A stretch of DNA of 64,000 nt from Fibrobacter sp. UWB15 (GCF_900177705.1 NZ_FXBA01000005.1:1-64000); one strand, 5' to 3'; shown: positions 42,894 through 51,802, counted from the first letter of the stretch. Program-made: numbers and translations. Notes: generated by a model from the sequence alone, not told the origin.

Positions 42894-44738
42894 TTACAGT
42901 TCTTCGACTGCTTCGGCGCGGAGGTTCTGCACGATGTGATCCTGACGCTGGGGAGTGTTGTTCCCCATGTAGTAGGCGAGCATCTTGCCGAACGAGGCAT
43001 CGGGCGGAAGCACCACCGTTTCGAGGCGCATGTCTTCGCCGATGAACTGGCCGAATTCTTCCGGAGAAATTTCGCCGAGACCTTTGAATCGGGTAATCTC
43101 GAGGCCGGTCTTGCCGATTTCCTTGGCGGCCTTGTCGCGTTCCACTTCGTCGTAGCAGTACTTGGTCACTTGCTTGTTGCGCACGCGGAAAAGCGGTGTC
43201 TGCAGAATGAACAGGTGCTTCTGTTCCACGAGTTCGGGGAAGAACTGCAAGAAGAAGGTCATCAGCAAAAGACGAATGTGCATACCGTCCACATCGGCAT
43301 CGGTCGCGATAATCACCTTGTCGTAGCGGAGGTTTTCAAGACCGTTTTCGATATCGAGTGCGTGCTGCAACAGGTTGAATTCCTCGTTTTCGTACACCAC
43401 TTTCTTGGTCATGCCGAAGCTGTTCAGCGGCTTACCGCGCAAGCTGAACACGGCCTGCGTCTGCACATTGCGGGCCTTGGTAATAGAACCCGATGCAGAG
43501 TCACCTTCGGTAATGAAGATCATGGTTTCGCGGTTTAGCGCGTTCTTCGTGTCGGTCAGGTGAATTTTGCAGTCGCGCAGTTTGCGGTTGTGCAAGTTTG
43601 CCTTCTTGGCGCGGTCGTTCGCAAGCTTCTTGATACCTGCGATTTCCTTGCGTTCGCGTTCGTTCTGCGTAATGCGGTTTAAAAGCGCCTTTTCGGTTTC
43701 AGGATTCTTATGGAGGTAGTTGTCGAGCTGCGAGGCGACGTAGTCTACAATCCAGGTACGCAGCTGGGCGCCACCCGGAGCGACCGTCGTCGAGCCGAGC
43801 TTGGTCTTGGTCTGCGATTCGAAAACCGGTTCCTGAATGCGCACGGAAATGGCGCCGATAATGCAGTTGCGCACGTCGGCCGGGTCCAGGTCCTTCTTGA
43901 AGTGGTCGCGGGCGCCTTTCACAATGCCTTCGCGGAAGGCCTGCTGGTGTGTACCGCCCTGCGTAGTGTGCTGGCCGTTCACGAAGCTGTAGTAGTGCTC
44001 GCCGTACTGGTTGCCGTGGGTAAAGGCGACTTCGATATCGCTTGCCTTGAAGTGGGCCACCGGGTAGCGGATCGAGTCGTCCACATGGTTCTGCAACAGG
44101 TCCAAGAGTCCGTTTGGGCTGTTGTAGGTCTTACCGTTCATCACGAGCGAAAGGCCGTTGTTCAGGTAGGCGTAGTTCCAGACCTTTTCTTCCATGTAGC
44201 CCGGCAAGAAGCGGAAATTCTTGAAAATGCTGGCATCCGGTTCAAAGTAGATTTCGGTACCGTTTTTTTCGGTCGTATTCTTTTCGCGTTCTTCGCGGAC
44301 GAGCTTGCCCTTGCTGAATTCGGCTTCTTTGACGCGGCCGTCGCGGAAACTCCTGACGATAAACTTGGTCGAAAGCGCGTTCACCGCCTTGGTACCCACA
44401 CCGTTCAAACCTACCGACTTCTGGAAGGCTTCGGAGTCGTACTTGCCGCCGGTGTTAATCTTCGATACGCAGTCGATGACCTTGCCCAGCGGAATGCCGC
44501 GGCCGTAGTCGCGCACGCGGGCGCTGTGGTCTTCGATGTCAATGATAATCTGCTTGCCGGCACCCATCACGAATTCGTCGATGGAGTTGTCGATAATTTC
44601 TTTCACCAGCACGTAAATGCCGTCGTCGGGGCTGTTGCCGTCGCCGAGTTTGCCGATGTACATACCCGGACGTTCGCGGATATGTTCGTTCCATTCCAGT
44701 GTTCTAATGCTGTCTTCGGTATACTTTGCTGCTGCCAT
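42894..44738 (-). CDS. parE: Type IIA topoisomerase subunit B (ParE-like)
   Basis: A 614-residue GHKL ATPase/TOPRIM protein. ATP-binding motifs: [34 protein letters not shown]. The TOPRIM region has [20 protein letters not shown] and the [10 protein letters not shown] acidic triad. The length and [22 protein letters not shown] version of the motif resemble Bacteroidetes-type topoisomerase IV ParE rather than GyrB. The partner subunit is not in the window. Its upstream region has two TTGAC-N7-TGTYAA-like palindromes. Confidence 0.85.
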   Translation of the reverse strand: MAAAKYTEDSIRTLEWNEHIRERPGMYIGKLGDGNSPDDGIYVLVKEIIDNSIDEFVMGAGKQIIIDIEDHSARVRDYGRGIPLGKVIDCVSKINTGGKYDSEAFQKSVGLNGVGTKAVNALSTKFIVRSFRDGRVKEAEFSKGKLVREEREKNTTEKNGTEIYFEPDASIFKNFRFLPGYMEEKVWNYAYLNNGLSLVMNGKTYNSPNGLLDLLQNHVDDSIRYPVAHFKASDIEVAFTHGNQYGEHYYSFVNGQHTTQGGTHQQAFREGIVKGARDHFKKDLDPADVRNCIIGAISVRIQEPVFESQTKTKLGSTTVAPGGAQLRTWIVDYVASQLDNYLHKNPETEKALLNRITQNERERKEIAGIKKLANDRAKKANLHNRKLRDCKIHLTDTKNALNRETMIFITEGDSASGSITKARNVQTQAVFSLRGKPLNSFGMTKKVVYENEEFNLLQHALDIENGLENLRYDKVIIATDADVDGMHIRLLLMTFFLQFFPELVEQKHLFILQTPLFRVRNKQVTKYCYDEVERDKAAKEIGKTGLEITRFKGLGEISPEEFGQFIGEDMRLETVVLPPDASFGKMLAYYMGNNTPQRQDHIVQNLRAEAVEEL

Positions 44739-44792
44739 AGTAATTAGAAACTCTCGTTAAAATTTTTGTCGGTACAAAGATAAACATTTTTT

Positions 44793-44835
44793 TTGACAGC
44801 TAGGTGTCAAATTTTTTTTGACTGCCGAGTGTTAA
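44793..44835. promoter_or_regulatory. Pair of palindromic operator-like sites upstream of parE
   Basis: TTGACA-N6-TGTCAA (44793-44810) is a perfect interrupted palindrome. TTGACT-N6-TGTTAA (44818-44835) is a near copy exactly 25 bp away, each preceded by a run of eight T. They lie 55-97 bp before the parE ATG and could bind a dimeric regulator. Confidence 0.5.
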
Positions 44836-44917
44836 AATTATTCCTGACACAATATAGCAAAAAATATGGCTAGTGTGCAAGTGTGCAGTAAAAACAGCCT
44901 GAACCTAATAAATCTTT

Positions 44918-45676
44918 TTAGAAATTCAGCAAAAAGGCCAATGCTGCACCAATATCAAGGGAACTGTCATCTTCGTTAACCACTTTGCCAATTGAACCTG
45001 AGACATCGATAGAAATGGTTTCGTTAAAGTCGTATTTCACACCGATTTTTGAGGAAAGATATAGATATCCGCCTCCATGAGAGAATTGGTATCCGTGATC
45101 GGAGAACGCTCCGAGATCCAGTGTCCCGTTCGTTCTTATGTATGGGGCAAAGTTTTCCGTAATGGTAAAATCAAGTTCCAACGCAGCGAATGTGGTTAGA
45201 GGAATGTCGTCATAATCTCCTTTTGTGCGGGTACTGACTGCAAGTTGGGACCCGAAGTTGAACAATTGGTTCACTTTCCTTGAAAATTGCAAACCGAAAT
45301 TGAAATACCATGGATCTTCGTAGTAGCCTTCATTGGGAAAATAAATATCCGCAAACACGTTCATGGTGGGAATAAATTGGTAACGTGTAAAAAGACTGAT
45401 TGAACCAGTTCCGTCCGTCCCTATTTTGTTTCCGCCATAGTACGAAAATACATGGTACGGAACGATGAGCGCAAGTTCAAGGTTCGGAAATACCGTGTAA
45501 CGGGAACCGAAATAGAGATTAAGGCTGTGGTATTGCTTATCCTCGATAGAGGTGGTCCTGTAAGAAGAGCTGACCATAGTCTGTCCCTTATGATTTTCAA
45601 GAACAGGGAACAAATCCCACGCGGCAAAGGATGAAACCGCTGCAAGAGCACTTGCAAGAATAATTTTTTTGAGCAT
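44918..45676 (-). CDS. Putative outer-membrane beta-barrel protein
   Basis: A 252-residue protein with signal peptide MLKKIILASALAAVSSFAAW. The mature part is made of amphipathic strands with many aromatics (HSLNLYFGSRYTVFPNLELALIVPYHVF, GSISLFTRYQFIPTMNVFADIYF) and ends ...GAALAFLLNF, with the terminal Phe of barrel proteins. It somewhat resembles phenol-degradation MetA/transporter-like barrels of about 250 residues. Function unknown. It is divergent from the TIGR02147 gene, and inverted repeats lie between them. Confidence 0.72.
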   Translation of the reverse strand: MLKKIILASALAAVSSFAAWDLFPVLENHKGQTMVSSSYRTTSIEDKQYHSLNLYFGSRYTVFPNLELALIVPYHVFSYYGGNKIGTDGTGSISLFTRYQFIPTMNVFADIYFPNEGYYEDPWYFNFGLQFSRKVNQLFNFGSQLAVSTRTKGDYDDIPLTTFAALELDFTITENFAPYIRTNGTLDLGAFSDHGYQFSHGGGYLYLSSKIGVKYDFNETISIDVSGSIGKVVNEDDSSLDIGAALAFLLNF

Positions 45677-45769
45677 TTAATTTATCTCCTAACTGATATT
45701 AATTTGTGTAATAGGTTTACGGTGCCCCAAAGATACAAAAAAGTTGTGCGAAAAAAAATTTTTTTTTGA

Positions 45770-45803
45770 TTTGTATCATAAAAATGTTGACAGATGATAC
45801 AAA
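45770..45803. promoter_or_regulatory. Operator-like inverted repeat at the TIGR02147 promoter
   Basis: TTTGTATCAT (45770-45779) and ATGATACAAA (45794-45803) are perfect 10-bp arms whose centres are 24 bp apart. The -35 box lies between them. A half-site AGATACAAAA recurs at 45731-45740, on the side of the divergent barrel gene. Confidence 0.65.
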
Positions 45804-45816
45804 AAAATGGTATATT
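45787..45816 (+). promoter_or_regulatory. Promoter of the second TIGR02147 gene
   Basis: Consensus TTGACA (45787-45792), 18 bp, TATATT (45811-45816). The predicted leader is about 28 nt and carries an AGGAG ribosome site. Confidence 0.75.
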
Positions 45817-45850
45817 AAGGATGCAAAGAAAAAGGTTAGGAGTTTTTTTT

Positions 45851-46684
45851 GTGAAACCAGTAACGGAATATCGCGATTATCGCAGCTGTATGCAGGACTT
45901 TTACGATGAACGTAAGAGGACTTGCTCGTTTACATGGCGTGAATTTGCCCGCTTGGCGGGCTTCACTTCACCGACATACTTGAAATTGGTGTGCGAAGGA
46001 AAAAGCAGTCTCAGTGAATTGGGAATTGAAAGGGTTGCCTCGGCCATGAATCTGGGTGGCTTTGAATATGCATATTTTCGCAGCCTTGTGCATTATAACC
46101 AAGCGAAGGACGACGAAACGAAAAAGAATGCTTTCGCAAGCATGAAGGATATCGCGAAAGCGAACAAGATTCGAGTGGTTGATGGAGACGCCTTCACGTA
46201 TTTTGAATCTTGGAAAAATCCAGTTTTGCGTGAATTGGTGGCCATGATGCCAGGTGCCACACCTAAAGCTGTTGCCGAAATGTGCTGGCAGCCGATTACG
46301 GCTGATGAAGTTCGCAAATCTTTGAACTTTATGGTGAGTGTCGGAATTTTGCAGCGCAAGTCCAAGAATGTCTATGTGCAGACAGAAAAAGCTTTGGTCG
46401 GAAATTCCGATGTGATGCCTTTGGTGCTACGTTCTATGCATCGTGAAATGGCTGGCTTTGCACAGAAGGCTATTGATGAGTTTGATGTCAATGATCGCGA
46501 TGTTTCGGGCATAACGATGGGAATAGATCGCGATACTTATGAACAAATTGTGCGGGAACTGGAATCCTGTCGCAGAAAGATTGTAGCGATAGCTAACACT
46601 TGTAAGGAACCAAATCAAGTTTATCGTTTGAACTTGCAGATGTTTCCATTGTCAAAAAATACACACAAAAAAAATGAGGGTTAA
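45851..46684 (+). CDS. TIGR02147-family regulator
   Basis: A 277-residue member of the same family as the 11061 gene. It begins KPVTEYRDYRSCMQDFYDERKR, has the HTH-like FTWREFARLAGFTSPTYLKLVCEG and the core FESWKNPVLRELVAMMPG, and ends MFPLSKN. The start is GTG at 45851, preceded by AGGAG with an 8-nt spacer. An ATG 30 bp upstream is too close to the predicted transcription start and has no usable ribosome site. The lipoprotein gene starts one base after the stop. The consensus promoter carries a 10-bp inverted repeat that may be its own binding site. Confidence 0.87.
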   Translation: MKPVTEYRDYRSCMQDFYDERKRTCSFTWREFARLAGFTSPTYLKLVCEGKSSLSELGIERVASAMNLGGFEYAYFRSLVHYNQAKDDETKKNAFASMKDIAKANKIRVVDGDAFTYFESWKNPVLRELVAMMPGATPKAVAEMCWQPITADEVRKSLNFMVSVGILQRKSKNVYVQTEKALVGNSDVMPLVLRSMHREMAGFAQKAIDEFDVNDRDVSGITMGIDRDTYEQIVRELESCRRKIVAIANTCKEPNQVYRLNLQMFPLSKNTHKKNEG

Positions 46685-46685
46685 T

Positions 46686-48536
46686 ATGAATAAATTTACA
46701 AAAGCAAGAGCTCTATGCTGGGGGCTTCTGAGTAGTCTTGCGTTAGTCGCTTGTTCAAATGAATCGGCAACTTCGGTGAGTGATGGCACCACGGAAGAAA
46801 GAAACGGTTTTTGGAACGAGTCTTATAATCTTACGGCCTGGAATGTCATGGATGGGTCTGAAATTAAACTGGAAAATAATAAGAAGGCTTTGGTAGGCCG
46901 TGTATCGCTTAAAAAGGCGAGTGCAAAAGGCCTTGCCCGTGCCGGTATCGTCTATGATGTTTCCAATCCGGACGGTTCTCCCGCCGACCTTTCTCAGGAC
47001 GGTGACGGCATATGCATTGCGTACAAGTCTGATTTTGATGTGGAAATCCGCCTCGATACGGCGGACTACGCAAGTTCTTCTGTAGACAAGGATGTGCCTT
47101 TTGTGAGCTTGAATATGAAGGATTCCGGAAACGAAAGCCGTTGCGCATCTTGGGAAGATTTCAAGATGAAAAAAACGACTAAAACGGATGGATCTGACGT
47201 TGTCAAGAAGGTGCGTTCTGTGCAGCTGGTCTTTGTAGGCGAATCGGGCGCGTCGGGCGAATTCACCATTCAGCGGTTGACGCGTTACGCCCGCTGGGAA
47301 ATGTGGTGGAGCAAGAAAGATGGTGACCACGTAAACACGGGCTTTGACGAAGGCGACGAGGGAACATCTGGCAAATGGAGTCTTTTTGGAGATTCTACCA
47401 AAGCCTACATTGAATTCAGTTACGGTGAATTCGAACCTACGGATGGTGGCTATGAAGGAAACGTCTTTTTCGATGAATCCAGTTCGAATCCGGATGTGGG
47501 CCTTCAGTTCCTTGTTGCGGGAAAATCTACAAAAAATGGTAAGGAAGTTATTCATTCGGCAGATGTGTCGGAAAAATGGAAGGGTATATGTATCGAGTAT
47601 GAATCCATGATGGATATCGAAATGCAGCTTGTTCCTGAGAATGCAAACGAAAATAACATTCTCAAGCTGACTTTTGCCAAGAATGACGATGAAAACGACA
47701 TGACTCTCAGCGCTGATGACGATTCGAAGAGAGTCTCTCATATGGAAACCAGATGTTATCAATTCGCGGATATGTCAAATTCTGATGATGTCCTGAAGAA
47801 GTTGACGACCGTCCGCCTGAAATTTGTAAAGGAAAATAATTCTGGTACGGAATTTACCATTAAACGAATTAGCTATCTGGTACCGGAAAATCTTGCGGTA
47901 AAGGATGTCGGTGAATACAAGGATGTAAAGGCGACGGAGTCGTCCGATTACAAGTCCGGAAAGAGTTTCCTGTGGGATGGCTCTACTGATGGAGACCAAG
48001 TGGATCTTGGTATTTCCGGTGCAACGGCTGGCGGCGTTTGGACGAATACTTTTGAGTTAGAAGATGTCTTCAATTACAACTTCCCCGACGATGTGAAGTA
48101 TGACGCTGACGGGAACGCTATTCCGTCCTTGGTGAGCAAATATCATGAATTTACGATGTATGTGAAAACGGACGAAGGGACTATTGATTTGGACAGCATC
48201 GCTTCCATTGGATTCAATACGGTCAGTACGAACATGGAACCGGCCGACATCAGTGCATGGGGTGGCTTCTGCATACATTACAGCACTTACAACTATATCA
48301 GAATTGTTATCGTCATCGACTATGACGCCAACAAGTACTGGTATGCCGATGTCGATTATTCCGACGACAAGGTGTGGGGCAAGGTCTCTTGGGATGCGTT
48401 CAAGAATATCGATGAGGAATCTAACGAAAAGATCGAAGATGTCCTTGGAAAAGTGGCTAGGGTTCAGCTCCAGTTCCTCACGGATGGCGAAAATATCATC
48501 GACAAGTTCGGATCTTACGACCAGTGCGGTAAGTAA
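46686..48536 (+). CDS. Repeat-containing lipoprotein paired with TIGR02147 regulator
   Basis: A 616-residue lipoprotein with lipobox LALVAC (C23). It contains three related beta-rich modules of about 170-200 residues, marked by WSKKDGDHVNTG and FLWDGSTDGDQVDLG openings and by recurring (G)ICI(E/A)Y...VEIRL/IEMQL and VRSVQLVFV/VARVQLQFL strands. The pattern suggests carbohydrate-binding-like jelly-roll modules, but no catalytic motif is seen. The ATG is one base after the regulator's stop, with GAGGG as ribosome site. A hairpin terminator follows at 48559. Confidence 0.82.
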   Translation: MNKFTKARALCWGLLSSLALVACSNESATSVSDGTTEERNGFWNESYNLTAWNVMDGSEIKLENNKKALVGRVSLKKASAKGLARAGIVYDVSNPDGSPADLSQDGDGICIAYKSDFDVEIRLDTADYASSSVDKDVPFVSLNMKDSGNESRCASWEDFKMKKTTKTDGSDVVKKVRSVQLVFVGESGASGEFTIQRLTRYARWEMWWSKKDGDHVNTGFDEGDEGTSGKWSLFGDSTKAYIEFSYGEFEPTDGGYEGNVFFDESSSNPDVGLQFLVAGKSTKNGKEVIHSADVSEKWKGICIEYESMMDIEMQLVPENANENNILKLTFAKNDDENDMTLSADDDSKRVSHMETRCYQFADMSNSDDVLKKLTTVRLKFVKENNSGTEFTIKRISYLVPENLAVKDVGEYKDVKATESSDYKSGKSFLWDGSTDGDQVDLGISGATAGGVWTNTFELEDVFNYNFPDDVKYDADGNAIPSLVSKYHEFTMYVKTDEGTIDLDSIASIGFNTVSTNMEPADISAWGGFCIHYSTYNYIRIVIVIDYDANKYWYADVDYSDDKVWGKVSWDAFKNIDEESNEKIEDVLGKVARVQLQFLTDGENIIDKFGSYDQCGK

Positions 48537-48558
48537 AAAGTTTGGTGGTTAGAAAAAA

Positions 48559-48590
48559 GAATGGCCGCGAGAAATCGCGGCTATTCTTGT
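48559..48590 (+). terminator. Terminator of the regulator-lipoprotein operon
   Basis: GAATGGCCGCGA-GAAA-TCGCGGCTATTC is a near-perfect stem with a GNRA-type loop. The T-run is short. Confidence 0.65.
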
Positions 48591-48604
48591 ATGATTTAAA
48601 TTTC

Positions 48605-48610
48605 TATCTT
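48605..48610 (+). promoter_or_regulatory. -10 box of psd, predicted leaderless
   Basis: TATCTT, seven bases, ATG at 48618. No ribosome site. Confidence 0.5.
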
Positions 48611-48617
48611 TGCCCGT

Positions 48618-49469
48618 ATGAATACCGCCTTTTACGTCTTTATGAAGCTTTTGCCGAAGAATGCCGCTAGCCGCGCCTTCGGTGCGTTGACCCGCCTCAA
48701 GTTGCCTGTGATTTCCAAGAAGGCACGCAACGCTTTTGCCGCTTATTACAAGCTGAATATGGAAGAGTCGGAATATCCGCTTGAACATTATGCGAACATC
48801 GGCGAACTTTTTATCCGCAGACTCAAGCCGGGAATGCGCCCGATTGCTGATTCTGAAATCGTCTCGCCGGTAGACGGAGTGCTTTCGCAGACGGCCGTTT
48901 TCGACGGCAAGCAGGAACTGATTCAGGCGAAGGGCAAGACGTACACGCTCAAGGATTTGCTCCGCGACGAAGAAATGGCGAAGCGTTTTGAAGGGGGAGC
49001 CTTCGCGACGATTTACTTGGCTCCGTTCAATTACCATCGCATTCATAGTCCGGCAAAGGCCGAAGTGGTGGATGCAAGCTACTGCCCCGGCACGCTCTGG
49101 CCGGTGAACGTGGGTAGCGTGGAACGCGTAGAAGGCTTGTTCTGCATTAACGAACGCCTTACGAGCCACTTGCGCTTGGACGATGGTTCTGAAATGTTGG
49201 TGGTGAAGGTCGGTGCCACGAACGTGGGCCGCATTGGTGTTGCCTACACGGACGAACTTTTGGTGAATGCGGGCAAACTCCCGCGCAACTGCAAGCGTTA
49301 CGACTGGAAACCCGCCCAGAAAATCACTGTGGAAAAGGGCGGCGAACTGGGTCGCTTTGAAATGGGCAGTACCGTGATTCTCGTGGTCGACAAGAAAATC
49401 CGCGAAAGGAATCCGGGACTTTTCCAAAGCCGCGTAGGAACTGCCGTGAAGGTGGGCGAGGCCCTCTAA
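48618..49469 (+). CDS. psd: Phosphatidylserine decarboxylase
   Basis: A 283-residue proenzyme. The family landmarks are VSPVDGVLSQ, YLAPFNYHRIHSPAKAEV, GTLWPVNVGSVERVEGLFCINERL and the self-cleavage site EM-G250-S251-T, where Ser becomes the pyruvoyl group. It converts phosphatidylserine to phosphatidylethanolamine at the membrane. The phosphatidylserine synthase gene is not adjacent. The gene has a TATCTT box seven bases before ATG and is probably leaderless. Confidence 0.95.
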   Translation: MNTAFYVFMKLLPKNAASRAFGALTRLKLPVISKKARNAFAAYYKLNMEESEYPLEHYANIGELFIRRLKPGMRPIADSEIVSPVDGVLSQTAVFDGKQELIQAKGKTYTLKDLLRDEEMAKRFEGGAFATIYLAPFNYHRIHSPAKAEVVDASYCPGTLWPVNVGSVERVEGLFCINERLTSHLRLDDGSEMLVVKVGATNVGRIGVAYTDELLVNAGKLPRNCKRYDWKPAQKITVEKGGELGRFEMGSTVILVVDKKIRERNPGLFQSRVGTAVKVGEAL

Positions 49470-49486
49470 CATTTTAGGTTTTGCCG

Positions 49487-50368
49487 ATGGTTTCGGTCAA
49501 GCGATTTATCCATGATGAACCCGCACTCTTTAAAGTGACGGCGGAATTCGTGCGGTTGTTTGCCCGAGTCGATGACCCGGTGCTTGCGGTCGCAAGGCAA
49601 GAAAAGGGCGCAAACGAACGCATCGCGTGGACACTTTTAGGCACGGCGCTTTTTCAAGATGTAAGCTACCCGGAATTTAAGACGCTTTTGCAGGTGCTGA
49701 ACGAAAAATTCCCCGGTGAAAAACTCTGGACGTTGCCGGTGCCGAAGGCGCAAGATATTGAAGCTTGCGTAGAATCTGCATTCGGTTGCCGCACCTGGTC
49801 CATGTTCGAAAATGTGGCGGGAATTTTCTGGAGTGTCGGGCTTTTTGTTCGCCGTCATGAAAATTTGGCGGAATGGCTCAAGTCGCGCACGCCCGAAGAA
49901 CTTTGGCGAGACCTCGGCGAAATTTACTTTATGGGCAAGGGAAACCCTCGCCCGAAAGTTTGCGCGGCAATCTATCGCTTGCTCGCGCCCGCGCCAGTGG
50001 GGCTTTCGCTGGACTGCGCCGAAGGGACTGCGTGCGCTCCTGTGAAATGGCCGCCCCTGCCGCTTACGATGGGCGCTCGCCGTTACCTCTCGATTCTTGG
50101 GCCTGCAAGCGACGGCTTTGCGGACTTGGAGCCCGCGCAAAAGCAGAAACTTGCAACCGACATGTATGTGGCGCTGGTGCAGCATTTGATGGAACAGTCC
50201 GAAAATGCCGAGGTGAAAAAGTCGAAGGTCGACGCCTTGACCGCCTACGTGGCCGCACACAGTTTGCAGTTTTATTTAGAAGACGGAACCGACGGCTTTA
50301 TTTGCCGTACAGTGACTGACCATTGCCGCAAATGCCCGCTGCGAGAATATTGCAGCTACGCGGAGTAG
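49487..50368 (+). CDS. Protein with EndoIII-type [4Fe-4S] loop, distant HhH-GPD relative
   Basis: A 293-residue protein that I cannot place in a named family. The C-terminus has C273-x6-C280-x2-C283-x5-C289, exactly the iron-sulfur loop of EndoIII/MutY glycosylases, ending CSYAE as Nth ends CEY-E. The helical N-terminal region (IAWTLLGTALFQDVSYPEFKTLLQVL) resembles the glycosylase fold. There is no clear helix-hairpin-helix GVG/GIG motif, and the segment expected to carry the catalytic Asp reads LTMGARRYLSILG. It may be a DNA-binding but non-catalytic relative. ATG 49487 is chosen over TTG 49481; TAGGTT lies six bases before it. Confidence 0.6.
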   Translation: MVSVKRFIHDEPALFKVTAEFVRLFARVDDPVLAVARQEKGANERIAWTLLGTALFQDVSYPEFKTLLQVLNEKFPGEKLWTLPVPKAQDIEACVESAFGCRTWSMFENVAGIFWSVGLFVRRHENLAEWLKSRTPEELWRDLGEIYFMGKGNPRPKVCAAIYRLLAPAPVGLSLDCAEGTACAPVKWPPLPLTMGARRYLSILGPASDGFADLEPAQKQKLATDMYVALVQHLMEQSENAEVKKSKVDALTAYVAAHSLQFYLEDGTDGFICRTVTDHCRKCPLREYCSYAE

Positions 50369-50420
50369 AACTTAGACGATTCATCTAAGCCCTGCCAACT
50401 AAGTTTTGCCGACTATTAAC

Positions 50421-50426
50421 TATATT
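50421..50426 (+). promoter_or_regulatory. -10 box of the 50433 lipoprotein gene, predicted leaderless
   Basis: TATATT, six bases, ATG at 50433. No ribosome site. Confidence 0.6.
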
Positions 50427-50432
50427 TCGCCT

Positions 50433-51272
50433 ATGCGTTTTTCTTCTCGATTCTTTAAGATGGCTCTAGTCGCAAGCGTGGCTGCATTTGTGGCGGGCTG
50501 CCAAAAGAAAGTGGAAAAACCGATTGATTATTCCTCGATTACTTACAAGCGTTTGAGCCCGGCTTCGTTCAAGGCTGATTCTTCGAAGAATGCCGAAATT
50601 CCTTCGCTGGAACGCCGCTACGAATACCGCTACGCTATTATGCTCGGCGATACGCTCGGTGTGACGGTGCTTGAATTCAAAAGCGATGTGTACGCGCTGG
50701 ATTATTACATGAACAGCGGACACTTCCAAGGCAGCATCCCGATTCTGAGGGGCAATTTCTTGGAACAGAGTTTCCGCGCCGACAAGCGCATCTTTATCTT
50801 TAGGCATGACAGTTACCGCCGTTATGAGCGCGCCGACCTCGAAGATTACGTGCGCAAGTTCCCGGGCTACCATGGCGGATTCCCACAGGCATTCTTGAGC
50901 TTGCCTTTTGAACACCGCGAACAGGGGCGCGCCTCGATCGAAACCCGATTCTTCTTGGGCGTCAAGGCGAGCTTCCCGGTGCTGGTGCAAAGCTACCGCG
51001 ACGGTAACTTGCGCTGGAATGTGGCCCGCAGCTGGGACCAGGTAGAATCGGATGCGTTTGAAAAGTGGGTGTCGGGCCTTAAGCAGGTGACTCCGAACGA
51101 AATTGTTCCCGCAAATGACTGCGTTTACTTTGAAGCGGGCGAGGGTTCTTATGGAATCGCGAGCCGCTTGTCTGGCGGGCGGGTGGCCGTTGTCTGGGGC
51201 TATATGTCTTGGCCGGACTTGGAACTCACGTTCTTTACCGCCAGCGACCGCATTTTCGAGGCGCGATACTAG
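50433..51272 (+). CDS. Lipoprotein of unknown function
   Basis: A 279-residue lipoprotein with lipobox FVAGC (C23). The mature part is mixed alpha/beta with no family I can name (ALDYYMNSGHFQ, FRADKRIFIFRHDSYRRYE, VSGLKQVTPNEIVPANDCVYFEAGEGSYG). Relatives with a similar lipoprotein layout are found in Fibrobacter. The ATG at 50433 is chosen because the signal peptide starts there and a TATATT box ends six bases upstream. Confidence 0.7.
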   Translation: MRFSSRFFKMALVASVAAFVAGCQKKVEKPIDYSSITYKRLSPASFKADSSKNAEIPSLERRYEYRYAIMLGDTLGVTVLEFKSDVYALDYYMNSGHFQGSIPILRGNFLEQSFRADKRIFIFRHDSYRRYERADLEDYVRKFPGYHGGFPQAFLSLPFEHREQGRASIETRFFLGVKASFPVLVQSYRDGNLRWNVARSWDQVESDAFEKWVSGLKQVTPNEIVPANDCVYFEAGEGSYGIASRLSGGRVAVVWGYMSWPDLELTFFTASDRIFEARY

Positions 51273-51305
51273 CGCCTTCGGCGCAGTAGGCAGGTAAAAA
51301 AACTG

Positions 51306-51357
51306 TTTACTAACCACTAACCACTTCTTACTTCCAACTTCCTACTTCCTACTTTAT
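51306..51357 (+). repeat. CTAACCAC/CTACTTC minisatellite
   Basis: It reads CTAACCACTAACCACTT, then CTTACTTCCAACTTC and CTACTTCCTACTT units, ending at the -10 box of the next gene. The first 17 bases match the copy inside rnhB (59490-59506) at 16 positions. Confidence 0.8.
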
Positions 51358-51363
51358 TATATT
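51358..51363 (+). promoter_or_regulatory. -10 box of the GerW/YtfJ-like gene, predicted leaderless
   Basis: TATATT, six bases, ATG at 51370. No ribosome site. Confidence 0.6.
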
Positions 51364-51369
51364 AAAGTC

Positions 51370-51699
51370 ATGGCTATTGAAAAACTTGCAGAAACTCTTT
51401 TGGAAAAGCTCCGTTTCATCACTAAGGCTGAAACGGTTATCGGTAATCCCATTCAGGCCGGTGAATCTACCGTTGTGCCCGTGAGCCGCGTGTCGGTGGG
51501 CTTCGGTTTTGGCGGTCACCAGTCCAAGGGGGACACTTCTGCCTCTGGCGGTGGCGCCTCGGTGGAACCGGTCGCCTTCCTCGTGATCAAGGGCGACGAC
51601 GTGCGCGTGATGCCCATTAGCAAAGACAGTTCGCTTGTCAGTAAGGTCATGGACATCGTGCCCGACGTGGTGAACAAGTTCAAGAAGAGCGAAGACTAA
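51370..51699 (+). CDS. GerW/YtfJ-family protein
   Basis: A 109-residue protein matching the YtfJ/GerW family, named from Bacillus sporulation: KAETVIGNPIQAGESTVVPVSRVSVGFGFGG, a Gly/Ser loop, EPVAFLVIKGDDVRVMPI, and a C-terminal helix. Fibrobacter does not form spores, so its role here must be different. The gene stands alone, with a leaderless-type promoter preceded by a minisatellite. A strong terminator follows. Confidence 0.88.
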   Translation: MAIEKLAETLLEKLRFITKAETVIGNPIQAGESTVVPVSRVSVGFGFGGHQSKGDTSASGGGASVEPVAFLVIKGDDVRVMPISKDSSLVSKVMDIVPDVVNKFKKSED

Positions 51700-51712
51700 T
51701 TTTTGAAATGTC

Positions 51713-51742
51713 ATGCCCGGTTTGACCGGGCATCTCTTTTTT
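51713..51742 (+). terminator. Terminator of the GerW/YtfJ-like gene
   Basis: ATGCCCGGT-TTG-ACCGGGCAT perfect 9-bp stem, then CTC and six T. The stem resembles the REP-like hairpin at 8409. Confidence 0.85.
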
Positions 51743-51749
51743 ATAAACG

Positions 51750-51779
51750 AAAAAGCCTCGGTTTTCACCGAGGCTTTTT
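51750..51779 (-). terminator. Bidirectional terminator, mainly for serC
   Basis: AAAAAGCCTCGGT-TTTC-ACCGAGGCTTTTT is a perfect 13-bp stem, working on both strands. It ends 24 bp beyond the serC stop. Confidence 0.88.
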
Positions 51780-51802
51780 GAATGGTTTCGAGAGAACTCG
51801 GA

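Noticed and set aside
42894-44738. GyrB identity for the topoisomerase subunit
   Set aside because: The length and motif version fit ParE better. A phylogeny including the genome's other B subunit is needed for certainty.
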